Shown in pieces: positions 51,481 through 59,964 of a stretch of 64,000 bases of DNA. The notes beneath the pieces were generated by a model. The model was given only the letters and a program-made list of their open reading frames with translations, ran no database searches and was not told where the DNA came from. Origin of the DNA: an uncultured Acetatifactor sp. GTDB lineage: Bacteria; Bacillota; Clostridia; Lachnospirales; Lachnospiraceae. The stretch covers positions 1-64,000 of the forward strand of contig CAJUAB010000008.1 of NCBI GenBank assembly GCA_910583845.1, in the 5' to 3' direction. Within the stretch, counting starts at the first letter, position 1. Every line of letters begins with the position of its first letter. The position numbers and the translations under genes are program-made.

Positions 51481-52494
51481 TCAGTCCAGTTCCGATACTT
51501 TTACAGGTCTGTGTTCTTCCACGGACTTTTTGGCCGCCAGACCGATCTTTACGGCCTGCATGCCCGCATGAATGCCCACGGGCACCTCTTTGCCTCTCTC
51601 GCAGGCATCCACAAACTGCCGCATTTCCTCTGAGAAAGACTCCATATACCTCTCCAGAAAGAAGTACAGGGGCTTTTCTCCGGTCACTCCCTCCGCGTTT
51701 GAAATAACCACGGAGGAAAGCGTGTCATTGGAGGTGGCCGCCATGCCCCTGGAACCGAACAGCTCCGCCCTCTGATCATAGCCATAGGCGGCACGTCTGG
51801 AATTGTCGATGACAGCCAGCGCCCCACAGGTCATCTTCATGGTGATTATGGCGGTATCCACATCCCCCTGCTCTCCTATGGCGGGGTCCACCAGCACTGC
51901 GGACTGGACATACACCTCTTCCACATCACTGTCGGTCAAAAAGCATGCCATATCAAAATCATGAATGGTCATGTCCAGGAACATACCTCCCGACACCTTA
52001 ATATATGCGGGATCAGGCGGCTGCGGGTCCCGGGAAGTGATCTTCAGCACATGAGCCTCCCCGATTTTCCCCTCGTCATAAGCCTTTCTCACCGCCGCGA
52101 AATTGTGATCAAAGCGACGGTTAAAGCCCACCTGGAACCTGCACCCGGGATGGGCGGCAAGCGCCTGCTCCACAGCTCTGATCCGGTCCAGGGCATGGTC
52201 CACCGGCTTCTCGCAGAACACATGTTTCCCGGCCTCTATAGCCTCTATGGAGATGGACGCGTGGGTGTCCGTGGAAGAACACACCAGCACTGCGTCAATC
52301 TCCGGATCTGCTATGATCTCCCGGTAATCCTTACTGATTTTCGGGACGCCCATACTGCGCACAAAGTCCTCCGTCTCCTCACTCATAAAGGGATCAGCCA
52401 CCGCTTTCACACAGGCGTTTTTCACATGATAGGTAATGGACTGCAGATGCACCTTACCGATGCGTCCTGCGCCGATTATACCGATATTGATCAT
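51481..52494 (-). CDS. iolG: Inositol 2-dehydrogenase-like oxidoreductase
   Basis: A 337-residue GFO/IDH/MocA dehydrogenase, the first step of myo-inositol catabolism (to scyllo-inosose). The Rossmann motif is GIIGAGRIGKVHLQS, the catalytic Lys lies in VFCEKPVDHAL, and the downstream GGMFLDMTIHDFDMACFLT carries the conserved Asp/His. The ATG has a GGAGG site and sits right after a GC-rich hairpin. It follows iolE by about 66 bases. Specificity between myo-inositol and other polyols is not certain from sequence. Confidence 0.9.
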   Translation of the reverse strand: MINIGIIGAGRIGKVHLQSITYHVKNACVKAVADPFMSEETEDFVRSMGVPKISKDYREIIADPEIDAVLVCSSTDTHASISIEAIEAGKHVFCEKPVDHALDRIRAVEQALAAHPGCRFQVGFNRRFDHNFAAVRKAYDEGKIGEAHVLKITSRDPQPPDPAYIKVSGGMFLDMTIHDFDMACFLTDSDVEEVYVQSAVLVDPAIGEQGDVDTAIITMKMTCGALAVIDNSRRAAYGYDQRAELFGSRGMAATSNDTLSSVVISNAEGVTGEKPLYFFLERYMESFSEEMRQFVDACERGKEVPVGIHAGMQAVKIGLAAKKSVEEHRPVKVSELD

Positions 52495-52496
52495 TT

Positions 52497-52527
52497 TCTT
52501 ATCCTCCATCCGCCCGCTTTTGCAGGC
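52497..52527 (-). repeat. GC hairpin directly before the iolG ribosome site
   Basis: GCCTGC and GCGGGC pair around four A on the minus strand and are followed by GGATGGAGG and then the ATG. This resembles the hairpin plus AGATGGGAGTT arrangement before the DHHW and GH105 genes. Confidence 0.5.
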
Positions 52528-52560
52528 AATTTTTCCATCTCTTTCCGCAGCGCGGATTCC

Positions 52561-53454
52561 TTACAGTCCCGCTTTCTCCGCTATGTACTGCCTGGCCTTG
52601 ATGGCGTACTCCAGCGGATTGGCCACCGCCGGGTCCTGCTCCGCCTCCACCAGCACATAGCCTTCATATCCAGTATCCGCCAGGATCTCAAAAATGGGAG
52701 CAAAATCCAGGCTTCCGTCCCCGGGCACCGTAAAGGTCCCCAGACGTACACCCTGCAGAAAGCTCAGATTCTCCTCTTTCACCCGCTTTACGACCTGGGG
52801 GCGGATATCTTTCAGGTGTACATGTCTGGTTCTGTCCGCATACTTTTTCAGCACCGCCAGATAATCCTCGCCGCAGTAAGCCAGATGACCGCTGTCAAAC
52901 AAAAGCCCCACCAATCCAGGGTCCGTGTGCTCCATCATCCGGTCAATCTCCGCCGCAGTCTGCACCACGGTTCCCATGTGATGATGAAAAGTCAGGGCAA
53001 TCCCCCTGTCCTTCGCTATCCTGCCCAGCCTGTCAAGGCCTGTGCACAAAAGCTCCCATTCCCTGTCATTCATCACATATTTGTCCCGGAAAATGGACTG
53101 ATCCGTCCCCTGTATGGAATGCCCCTGCTCGGAGACGCCCACCACCCTGGCCCCCATTTCCTTCAAAAAGGTAATATGTTCTATAAATCCCCTCTCGGTC
53201 TCCTCGTAGGGAGCCGTGGTGAGATATGTGGAATACCAGGCGTTACAGATCTGCATCCCCCGCAGTTTCAGCGCCTTTTTCAGCACCGCCGTATCCCGGG
53301 GATATTTGTTGCCCACCTCGCAGCCGGTAAAACCCGCCAGAGCCATCTCTGACACACATTGTTCAAAGGTGTTTTCTGCTCCAAGATCAGGCATATCATC
53401 GTTTGTCCACGCGATGGGCGCTATGCCCAAATGTACTTTTTCCTTATTTAACAT
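52561..53454 (-). CDS. iolE: myo-Inosose-2 dehydratase
   Basis: A 297-residue TIM-barrel enzyme that dehydrates scyllo-inosose to the cyclic diketone. Key segments are HLGIAPIAWTNDDMPDLG at the N-terminus, GFTGCEVGNKYPRD, LTFHHHMGTVVQT (metal ligands), and FDSGHLAYCGEDY. The start overlaps the iolD stop (TGATG), so the two are coupled. The barrel is complete and the length is normal. Confidence 0.95.
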   Translation of the reverse strand: MLNKEKVHLGIAPIAWTNDDMPDLGAENTFEQCVSEMALAGFTGCEVGNKYPRDTAVLKKALKLRGMQICNAWYSTYLTTAPYEETERGFIEHITFLKEMGARVVGVSEQGHSIQGTDQSIFRDKYVMNDREWELLCTGLDRLGRIAKDRGIALTFHHHMGTVVQTAAEIDRMMEHTDPGLVGLLFDSGHLAYCGEDYLAVLKKYADRTRHVHLKDIRPQVVKRVKEENLSFLQGVRLGTFTVPGDGSLDFAPIFEILADTGYEGYVLVEAEQDPAVANPLEYAIKARQYIAEKAGL

Positions 53455-55373
53455 CAATACTTCCTCGCCTTCTCCAGATTCTTCCTCTTATTTTCACAGG
53501 CGCAACGCACCTTTTCATTTTCGGAGGTTTCCGCAAGACCCACATGCCACCAGGCCCCGTAACCGTCCGTCATGGTTTTGGGCAGCACCTTGATGTCGAT
53601 CAGGGTGGACACCTCCTGCCGCAGACTGTCTTGCAGGGCGGCATCCAGCTCCTCCATATTTTTGACCCGGTAGGTCCTGACACCGTAGCCCGCGGCGCAG
53701 GCGGCAAAGTCAATGGGAATCAGATCCCCCAGCAGCTTCCCCTCCCGGTCCCTGTAGCGGAACTCCGTGGCCAGATTGCCTATGCCGTTGGACATCTCCA
53801 GATTGTTGATACAGCCAAAACCGCTGTTGTCAAAGAGCAGCACGTTGATCTTTCTGTGTTCCTGTATGGAAGTCACCAGCTCCGAGTGCAGCATCAGAAA
53901 GCTGCCGTCGCCGCACATGGCGTACACTTCCCTTCCGGGCTCCGCCAATTTGGAACCCAGAGCCCCCGCGATCTCATAGCCCATGCAGGAATAGCCGTAC
54001 TCCATGTTGTAGGAATACCGGACGTCCGAGGTCCACATACGCTGTAAATCGCCGGGCAGGGACCCCGCCGCTCCCACGCAGATGGCATCCGCCGGAATCA
54101 GTTCCCTCACCCTGGCCACCACCGCCGTCTGGGTAAGAACGCTGTCTGTCATCCTGTGGAACTCCGGTATGGTTCTGGGATCGCCCGCGTCGATCAGCGG
54201 CTTGAAATCCTCACCGTAGGTATAGGCGGAAAGGCGGGCCATCTCTTCTTCCCATCTCTCCTTGACCCTCACAATTTCTTCGGTGTAGCCGGAACAGTAA
54301 CCCGCCTGACGCAATCTGTCTCCCAGTTCCAGAATAGCCAGCTTCGCGTCCGCCACTACCTTTACGGCCCCCAGCTTGTAAGCGTCAAAGCGGGAGGTAT
54401 TTATGGCGACAATTTCCGCTCCCTCCCCGAACAGAGACTTGGAAGCGGTGGTAAAATCGGAGAAACGGGTACCGATGCCCAGAATCAGGTCTGCCTGACC
54501 GGCTGCTTCATTTCCCGCGCTGCTGCCCGTAACCCCCAGTCCCCCGATATTATATGGATGGGAGGAAAGACAGGCTGTCTTACCGCTCTGTGTCTCCGCA
54601 AAGGGAATGGCAAATTCCTGGCAGAACTGTTCCAGCGCCTCCCCCGCCTCCGAGTACCGGACACCGCCGCCGCAGATGACCAGAGGCTTTTTCGCTGCCA
54701 GAATCCGCGCTACCGCATCTTCCAGTTCTTCCCGGGCCGGTACGGTCCTCACAATGCGGTGCACTCTCTTTTTGAAAAATTCCTCCGGGAAATCATAGCA
54801 CTCCCCCTCCACATCCTGGGGCAGGGAAATGCATACCGCCCCCGTCTCCGCCGTGTCCGTCAGCACGCGCATGGCATTGATCATGGCGGACATCAGCTGC
54901 TCGGGCCTGGCGATTCTGTCCCAGTACCGGCACACAGCCCGATAAGCGTCATTGGTAGTGGTTGCCAGAGAATTGACCTGCTCAAACTGCTGCAATACCG
55001 GGTCCGGCTGTCGGGTGGAAAAAGCGTCCGCCGGAAACAGCAGCAGGGGCACATGATTTACCGTGGCCGTGGCCGCCGCCGTGATCATGTTCGCTGCCCC
55101 CGGTCCGATGGAGGAAGCGCAGGCTATGATTTTCCTCCGGTTGTTCTGTTTTGCGAAAGCCATGGCTGCATGGGCCATCCCCTGCTCGTTTTTCCCCTGA
55201 TAGACCCTGAGGCCGCCCGGACTGTTGTCCAGCGCTTCCCCCAGACCGCAGACAATTCCATGTCCGAATATGGTAAAGATTCCTTCTACAAATCTGTTTT
55301 CCCGCCCGTCAAAGGAGACAAACTGGTTATCCAGAAACCGGACCAGCGCCTGAGCGGTTGTCATATATGCCAT
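53454..55373 (-). CDS. iolD: 3D-(3,5/4)-trihydroxycyclohexane-1,2-dione acylhydrolase
   Basis: A thiamine-diphosphate enzyme that opens the inositol ring to 5-deoxy-glucuronate. Its 639 residues have the three-domain ThDP layout. The N-terminal part contains GHGIVCGLGEAL, and ASSIGPGAANMITAAA binds the cofactor pyrimidine. The C-terminal diphosphate site is MCGDGSFLMLHSELVTSIQE with the metal-binding Asp. It is followed by iolE with a one-base stop-start overlap, and lies 142 bases after iolB with a perfect hairpin in the gap. Confidence 0.95.
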   Translation of the reverse strand: MAYMTTAQALVRFLDNQFVSFDGRENRFVEGIFTIFGHGIVCGLGEALDNSPGGLRVYQGKNEQGMAHAAMAFAKQNNRRKIIACASSIGPGAANMITAAATATVNHVPLLLFPADAFSTRQPDPVLQQFEQVNSLATTTNDAYRAVCRYWDRIARPEQLMSAMINAMRVLTDTAETGAVCISLPQDVEGECYDFPEEFFKKRVHRIVRTVPAREELEDAVARILAAKKPLVICGGGVRYSEAGEALEQFCQEFAIPFAETQSGKTACLSSHPYNIGGLGVTGSSAGNEAAGQADLILGIGTRFSDFTTASKSLFGEGAEIVAINTSRFDAYKLGAVKVVADAKLAILELGDRLRQAGYCSGYTEEIVRVKERWEEEMARLSAYTYGEDFKPLIDAGDPRTIPEFHRMTDSVLTQTAVVARVRELIPADAICVGAAGSLPGDLQRMWTSDVRYSYNMEYGYSCMGYEIAGALGSKLAEPGREVYAMCGDGSFLMLHSELVTSIQEHRKINVLLFDNSGFGCINNLEMSNGIGNLATEFRYRDREGKLLGDLIPIDFAACAAGYGVRTYRVKNMEELDAALQDSLRQEVSTLIDIKVLPKTMTDGYGAWWHVGLAETSENEKVRCACENKRKNLEKARKY

Positions 55374-55432
55374 ACTTACCCCACCTTTCTTATGAAGAGT
55401 CTCGTATCCCCCCTACAGACACGCACTCCCTT

Positions 55433-55472
55433 GATGGATGTCCGGTCACTTTCGGGTGCCCTGACATCCATC
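55433..55472 (-). other. Perfect hairpin between iolB and iolD
   Basis: GATGGATGTC and GACATCCATC are exact 10-base arms around 20 bases, in a 142-base gap that is long for this operon. No T-run follows. It may be a processing site or attenuator. Confidence 0.5.
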
Positions 55473-55515
55473 AGCGCGTCTTCCAGGCAGATACTGTTTT
55501 GAGTTCCGTATCCGC

Positions 55516-56292
55516 TTATTCATAATCAGAATGGTCCAGCCACTCATGTTCCGGGTCCACAATCCGGGTTTTGCGCCAGGGGTCTCCCTCCAGATGCCGG
55601 ATCAGCCATGCATAATACATCCTGTAGCCCGGTGCCGCCACCTGCTGGTGGGCCTGCATGGGGGTCACCGCCAGACATCCCTGGTCCTGTACCCGGAAGC
55701 ACTGCTCCCCCACAAATCCCACGCCAAACCCCTGGGGCTTGTCGAACTCATAGTAGTACAGTTCCGGCTGGGGATGATGATGGGGCGGATAACTGGACCA
55801 GCAGCCGGGCTTATGAAACACTTCCCCCATGACCATATTGGACCAGGGCGCGTTCTCATAGTCAAAAACCGTCAGCACCTGCCGGTGTGCCGTGCCCTCC
55901 CACTGTTCTTTCCCGAATTCCTGTAAGGTACACATCTGGGGCGTGTAAAACACAGTGTCAAACCCGTTCTGATTGGTGGTCTGCTGGATCAGCAGTCTGC
56001 TGTCCTCCTGGGCCGTGACGATCATTTCTTTCCTGCGGCAGCAGTGCAGGCAACAGGGTTTATCCAAAAAGACGCTGCGCCGCTCCCCGATCTCCCGTTT
56101 TCCCTCAAAGGCATAGAGGACCTTGCCGGAAAGCAGCATCACGGCTGTCTCCTTCTCCTGCTCCAGCAGCCGGAGCTTCTGCCCCGCCGCCAGCCTCTGC
56201 ACCCGCACATCCATCATCATGTGGCTGTTTTTCCCGTTTTCCTGACAGAGAATCTTTTCTCCCTGTCCATTGTACTCTGGATTCTCGTACAT
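55516..56292 (-). CDS. iolB: 5-Deoxy-glucuronate isomerase
   Basis: A 258-residue cupin enzyme that isomerises 5-deoxy-glucuronate to 2-deoxy-5-keto-gluconate. The metal-binding cluster YPPHHHPQPELYYYEFDKPQG and the later VTPMQAHQQVAAPGYRMYY fit the family. The ATG with GGGAGGGAT was used. It lies 70 bases after iolC. The N-terminal part (about 10-100) is the partner cupin half. Confidence 0.93.
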   Translation of the reverse strand: MYENPEYNGQGEKILCQENGKNSHMMMDVRVQRLAAGQKLRLLEQEKETAVMLLSGKVLYAFEGKREIGERRSVFLDKPCCLHCCRRKEMIVTAQEDSRLLIQQTTNQNGFDTVFYTPQMCTLQEFGKEQWEGTAHRQVLTVFDYENAPWSNMVMGEVFHKPGCWSSYPPHHHPQPELYYYEFDKPQGFGVGFVGEQCFRVQDQGCLAVTPMQAHQQVAAPGYRMYYAWLIRHLEGDPWRKTRIVDPEHEWLDHSDYE

Positions 56293-56361
56293 ACCATCCC
56301 TCCCAATGGAGATCCTCTGATCTCCCAATCGCCGCGCGATGGCTCTGAAGCGTAAACTCCC

Positions 56362-57378
56362 CTACTGTAGCACTACCATCTCTCCATATTTTTCCTTTTC
56401 TTCCTTAATAAATAGATCCACTTCCTCCAGCGTGGGCATGGCCGCCGAACAGCTGTGGGCGGAGATCAGCATGGAAGCCGAGGCGGAACCGTACTCCAGA
56501 GCCTCCGGCACCGAGCAGCCGTCAATAAGCGCCCTGATAAAGGAGGACGCATATCCATCCCCCCCGCCGAAGCCCTTTAACGCGTTGGTGGGAAAAGGTT
56601 TCACCGCATAATGGTTGCCGTCACAGGTATAGGCTGTGGAGCCCTCCTTGCCATGTTTGATCACCACAATCTTACACCCCAAAGCCTGCCAGCGTTTCGC
56701 GGTCCCGCTGTCATCTCCGCACACCCCAAGAATACGCTCCGTCAGGTCAAACTCCTCTCTGGACCCCAGGATCAGATCGCTCTGCCCCGCCACCAGAGAA
56801 TAATATATAGAGATTTCATCCATGTTCTTCCAGGTGTAGGCCCGGTAATCTATGTCAAAAATCACCACTACCCCGTTCTTTCTGGCAAGCATCATGGCTT
56901 TGAGCGCCGCTTCTCTGGAGGGGCTGGCCGCCAGGGCCGTGCCGGAGATCAACAGCGCTTTGGCTTTCCTGATATAATCCTCGTCCACATCCTCCGGCTC
57001 CAGCATCAGATCCGCCACACCGTCCCGGTACATCAGAATCCGGCTCTCCGACGGACTTAAGATCTCCGTGAAGGTCAGACCCAGATTTTCACCGTTCCGG
57101 CATCTGGTAATATGGCTGGTGTCAATGCCCTCTTTCTCAAAATAATGCGTCACATAATCTCCGAACTGATCATCGGATACTCTGGCGATGAACCCCACCT
57201 TCTTGCCCAGACGGGCCATGCCCACCGCAATATTGGCAGGCGACCCCCCCAGATATTTGTTGAAATTGCCGCTCTCCTCCAAAGGACGGTTGAGATCTAC
57301 CGGATTGAAGTCAATGGCGACCCTTCCCAGTAAAATGAGATCATATTCTTTGTCCGGATCAAATGAAATATACTGCAT
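56362..57378 (-). CDS. iolC: 5-Dehydro-2-deoxygluconokinase
   Basis: A PfkB/ribokinase-family kinase that phosphorylates 2-deoxy-5-keto-gluconate. It has 338 residues. The N-terminal LLGRVAIDFNPVDL and GGSPANIAVGMARLG are family signatures, and the C-terminal FGGGDGYASSFIRALID carries the catalytic Asp (usually GAGD, here GGGD). It is preceded by the unknown 233-residue gene by 30 bases. It commits the pathway to the aldolase step, whose gene (iolJ) is not in this window. Confidence 0.94.
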   Translation of the reverse strand: MQYISFDPDKEYDLILLGRVAIDFNPVDLNRPLEESGNFNKYLGGSPANIAVGMARLGKKVGFIARVSDDQFGDYVTHYFEKEGIDTSHITRCRNGENLGLTFTEILSPSESRILMYRDGVADLMLEPEDVDEDYIRKAKALLISGTALAASPSREAALKAMMLARKNGVVVIFDIDYRAYTWKNMDEISIYYSLVAGQSDLILGSREEFDLTERILGVCGDDSGTAKRWQALGCKIVVIKHGKEGSTAYTCDGNHYAVKPFPTNALKGFGGGDGYASSFIRALIDGCSVPEALEYGSASASMLISAHSCSAAMPTLEEVDLFIKEEKEKYGEMVVLQ

Positions 57379-57408
57379 AGCTGTCTCCTTTTTTATACTG
57401 ACAGACGG

Positions 57409-58110
57409 TCAGACTCCGTCCGGGTATTCCGCCGCTATTCTCCCGCTCCACTTTCCCATGCGGCGCACAATCAAAGCGTCCAGCTCCTCATAGGGCATAA
57501 GGAGCTCCTCTATATCGCGCCCGTCAGGGCTTTGGGCCGTAAATTCCCAGGTGGGCGCAAAAGCGTACCGGTCACGGATATACCGCTCCACTTTCCGGTC
57601 CAGCGCTTCGTCCGTAAAAAGCCTGCCCTCAAACATGGGGCCAATAAGGAATCCCGCCTCCCCCGCGTTCCTGCCGCAGGCCGCATCCCTGTCAATTACA
57701 AGTTTAAAATATTCCGGCGCAGGCAAAACCGCATGCTTGCCGGGCTGTACATACAGCACCGGATGTCCGTTTTCAAACTCCGTCACTCCTTCAATCAGAC
57801 TGTTCAAAAACTTCCCGTGGAAACTGCCCTCCACCCCCGCGATTTTCCGTTCCCCGTCCAGATAAACAAAGGCATGTTCCAGATCATAGAGATGCTGTAT
57901 ATCAAAATCATAGTAAAAAGCATATTCGATAGCCGTTCCTCCCGGAGGCGCTTCAATAAAACGCCTACAGGAGGGGCTTTTCGCCTTGTTTTGATACAGG
58001 GTATACCCGACCGCGATCAGTGGGAAAGGCTCCGCTCTGTCGTAGCGCAGATGAGGTACAAATGATCTTGCCAATTCATCGGCCCGGATCTGTCCACATT
58101 CCTGTTCCAT
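57409..58110 (-). CDS. Uncharacterised protein of the iol operon
   Basis: A 233-residue cytoplasmic protein that I do not recognise. It has no signal or TM. The sequence is mixed alpha/beta and rich in aromatic residues, with clusters such as AFYYDFDIQHLYDLEHAFVY, VQPGKHAVLPAPEYF and DRKVERYIRDRYAF. A His/Asp-rich central part could bind a metal. It lies between the toroid gene (about 103 bases) and iolC (30 bases), so it probably helps process the same substrate. An isomerase or epimerase is possible, but unsupported. Confidence 0.65.
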   Translation of the reverse strand: MEQECGQIRADELARSFVPHLRYDRAEPFPLIAVGYTLYQNKAKSPSCRRFIEAPPGGTAIEYAFYYDFDIQHLYDLEHAFVYLDGERKIAGVEGSFHGKFLNSLIEGVTEFENGHPVLYVQPGKHAVLPAPEYFKLVIDRDAACGRNAGEAGFLIGPMFEGRLFTDEALDRKVERYIRDRYAFAPTWEFTAQSPDGRDIEELLMPYEELDALIVRRMGKWSGRIAAEYPDGV

Positions 58111-58213
58111 ATCGCCCCTTTCTCCCCCTTTCCATTTATTTTCCCACGCATAACACGAAAGGTCCCCATCTGCCCTGACTGGAGCCTTTCAGCGGAAGGA
58201 GGCAAACCCGCTC

Positions 58214-59893
58214 CTATAAAGCCGTGCTGTAACTGCTCACCTTATCCCGGATCTGGATTTCACGGTCAAAAGCTGTATAGGCGGTGAGATACAAGGTGGC
58301 GGCGCCGGGCGTCTTCTCCTCGCTGTCCTCCTTGCCCTCGGTAAAGTGATGCTCCCCGAAGCAGGGACCTACAATCAGCGTATCCTTCCCGTTGCCCACC
58401 TCCGTATAGCCCTGCCGCACCACCAATACCTCACTGCCGGTGAGCGGCATATCCACATAATCGTTGGTCAGAAAATTCACACCGGAGAAAGCAAGTTCCA
58501 CTCTGAACGGAGCGCCCTCCACACCGGAAGTTTTCACCCGCATGTCCACTCCGTTTTCCACCTCCTTCACCCACACGTCAATTCGCAGGTCCGGACCCGT
58601 TTTCTGATCCCGGGAAGCATTATCCATCTTCCACCAGTCGCTGGTATCCGGTTTTTGCGCAAAAGGCAGATAATACCAGCCGCGCATGGTCTGGCTCAAG
58701 TGATACTCCTTCTCCGAAAGCCTCTCCATCTTCTCGCTCTTAAAGGCTCTGTGTTCGCAAAAGCTCCCGGCCACCTTCATCTCCAGCTTCATTGTCCCGT
58801 TATGTATATAGAAGAAATTGGATTTTCCTCCCATAATCGTGTAGGTAAATCGCCCCTGCTGTCCTCTGGCAATACTCGACTCCCGGTAAAAACTTCTGAA
58901 ATCCGGACGGCGGTAACTGCCCTGGAACTCCTGCTTACGGTACGCGGGCTCCAGCATGAACCAGATCAGGAAATCCGGAGATGTGATATGCCGTCTGTCA
59001 ACAATGTCAAAAATCGTGTTGCACATCTGCAAAAATTCCGGAATATCATATTTCATCCCCATTTTCAGATACTCCATGTAATAATCCTTGGGATAGATCA
59101 GCAGATCCTTGTCGAAACGGGTGGAATTTGCGGTGAAGACACTGTCATCCGGCTCCCAGTAAGTCAGCATCATATGCAGATTGCGGACGGCGCAGCGCTC
59201 ATAATAAGGATCTCCTGTGGCCTCGGACAGCAGAATCATGGCGTCATTGTTGACCCTGTTGTAATTTCCCGCGGATTTCTCCGCGAACTCCCCGTCCTCA
59301 TTGCAGTCTATCCCCTCGTTCAGATAGGAAAACGCCGCCTGCTCCATCTCTTTGCAGTCAAACAGCCTGCCGCAGGCCATGAGCACAGAAGCAATGGCCC
59401 AGCGGTGATTGGGCGTGTGAAAACCGCCCTCCAGAATCCCATAGGCCCCCCTGCGCACAATGTGCTCCACCTTCTCCAGAATATTCTGCTCCTGTAAAGT
59501 CAGTCCCTCTTCTCCTCCCCGGTCCGCTCTACCTTTCAGATATTGATACACAGGCAACAGCTTCTTGACGCAGAACGCCGTATCCGGAGCGGAAAAGAAA
59601 TTGCAGGTGATATAATCAAACAGCCCGTTTTCATGCTGTACGCCCGCTATATAGCCGAGTCCTCTGAGAATGCTGTCCAGCACTCTCTCACTGTGGTAAA
59701 AGCAGGTGTCTTCATTGCAGTAAGCCGCCACCATACTGGCAACCCGATAGATGGCAAACTTTGCCTGCACGATTCCCGTATCGTCCGCAAAACCGCCGTA
59801 TCGGGGACTTCCCTCCTCCAGTACCTGGATCTGCAACGACTTTAACACTCTGTCCTGCGTATCCTGAATCATTTTCTGATAATGTTTTTCCAT
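58214..59893 (-). CDS. Cytoplasmic alpha/alpha-toroid glycan-active protein
   Basis: A 559-residue protein without a signal peptide. Residues about 1-330 look like an alpha/alpha-toroid of the heparinase II/III or GH-type (SAPDTAFCVKKLLPVYQYLK, GGFHTPNHRWAIASVLMACG, AGNYNRVNNDAMILLSEATG). A C-terminal part (about 350-559) is beta-sandwich-like. No family motif is certain; it may be a lyase or a hydrolase. It lies 71 bases after the GH105 fusion gene and acts in the cytoplasm, implying that its substrate is imported. Confidence 0.6.
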   Translation of the reverse strand: MEKHYQKMIQDTQDRVLKSLQIQVLEEGSPRYGGFADDTGIVQAKFAIYRVASMVAAYCNEDTCFYHSERVLDSILRGLGYIAGVQHENGLFDYITCNFFSAPDTAFCVKKLLPVYQYLKGRADRGGEEGLTLQEQNILEKVEHIVRRGAYGILEGGFHTPNHRWAIASVLMACGRLFDCKEMEQAAFSYLNEGIDCNEDGEFAEKSAGNYNRVNNDAMILLSEATGDPYYERCAVRNLHMMLTYWEPDDSVFTANSTRFDKDLLIYPKDYYMEYLKMGMKYDIPEFLQMCNTIFDIVDRRHITSPDFLIWFMLEPAYRKQEFQGSYRRPDFRSFYRESSIARGQQGRFTYTIMGGKSNFFYIHNGTMKLEMKVAGSFCEHRAFKSEKMERLSEKEYHLSQTMRGWYYLPFAQKPDTSDWWKMDNASRDQKTGPDLRIDVWVKEVENGVDMRVKTSGVEGAPFRVELAFSGVNFLTNDYVDMPLTGSEVLVVRQGYTEVGNGKDTLIVGPCFGEHHFTEGKEDSEEKTPGAATLYLTAYTAFDREIQIRDKVSSYSTAL

Positions 59894-59964
59894 AGCCGCC
59901 TCTTTTCCGCATCCTGCAAATCTGTCCTGTGTTATCGCCCCCGTTCCATTCCGGAAGGCAGTCT

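Noticed and set aside
54156..55502. A 448-codon plus-strand frame opposite iolD
   Set aside because: Antisense shadow of a complete ThDP enzyme; no ribosome site or motif.
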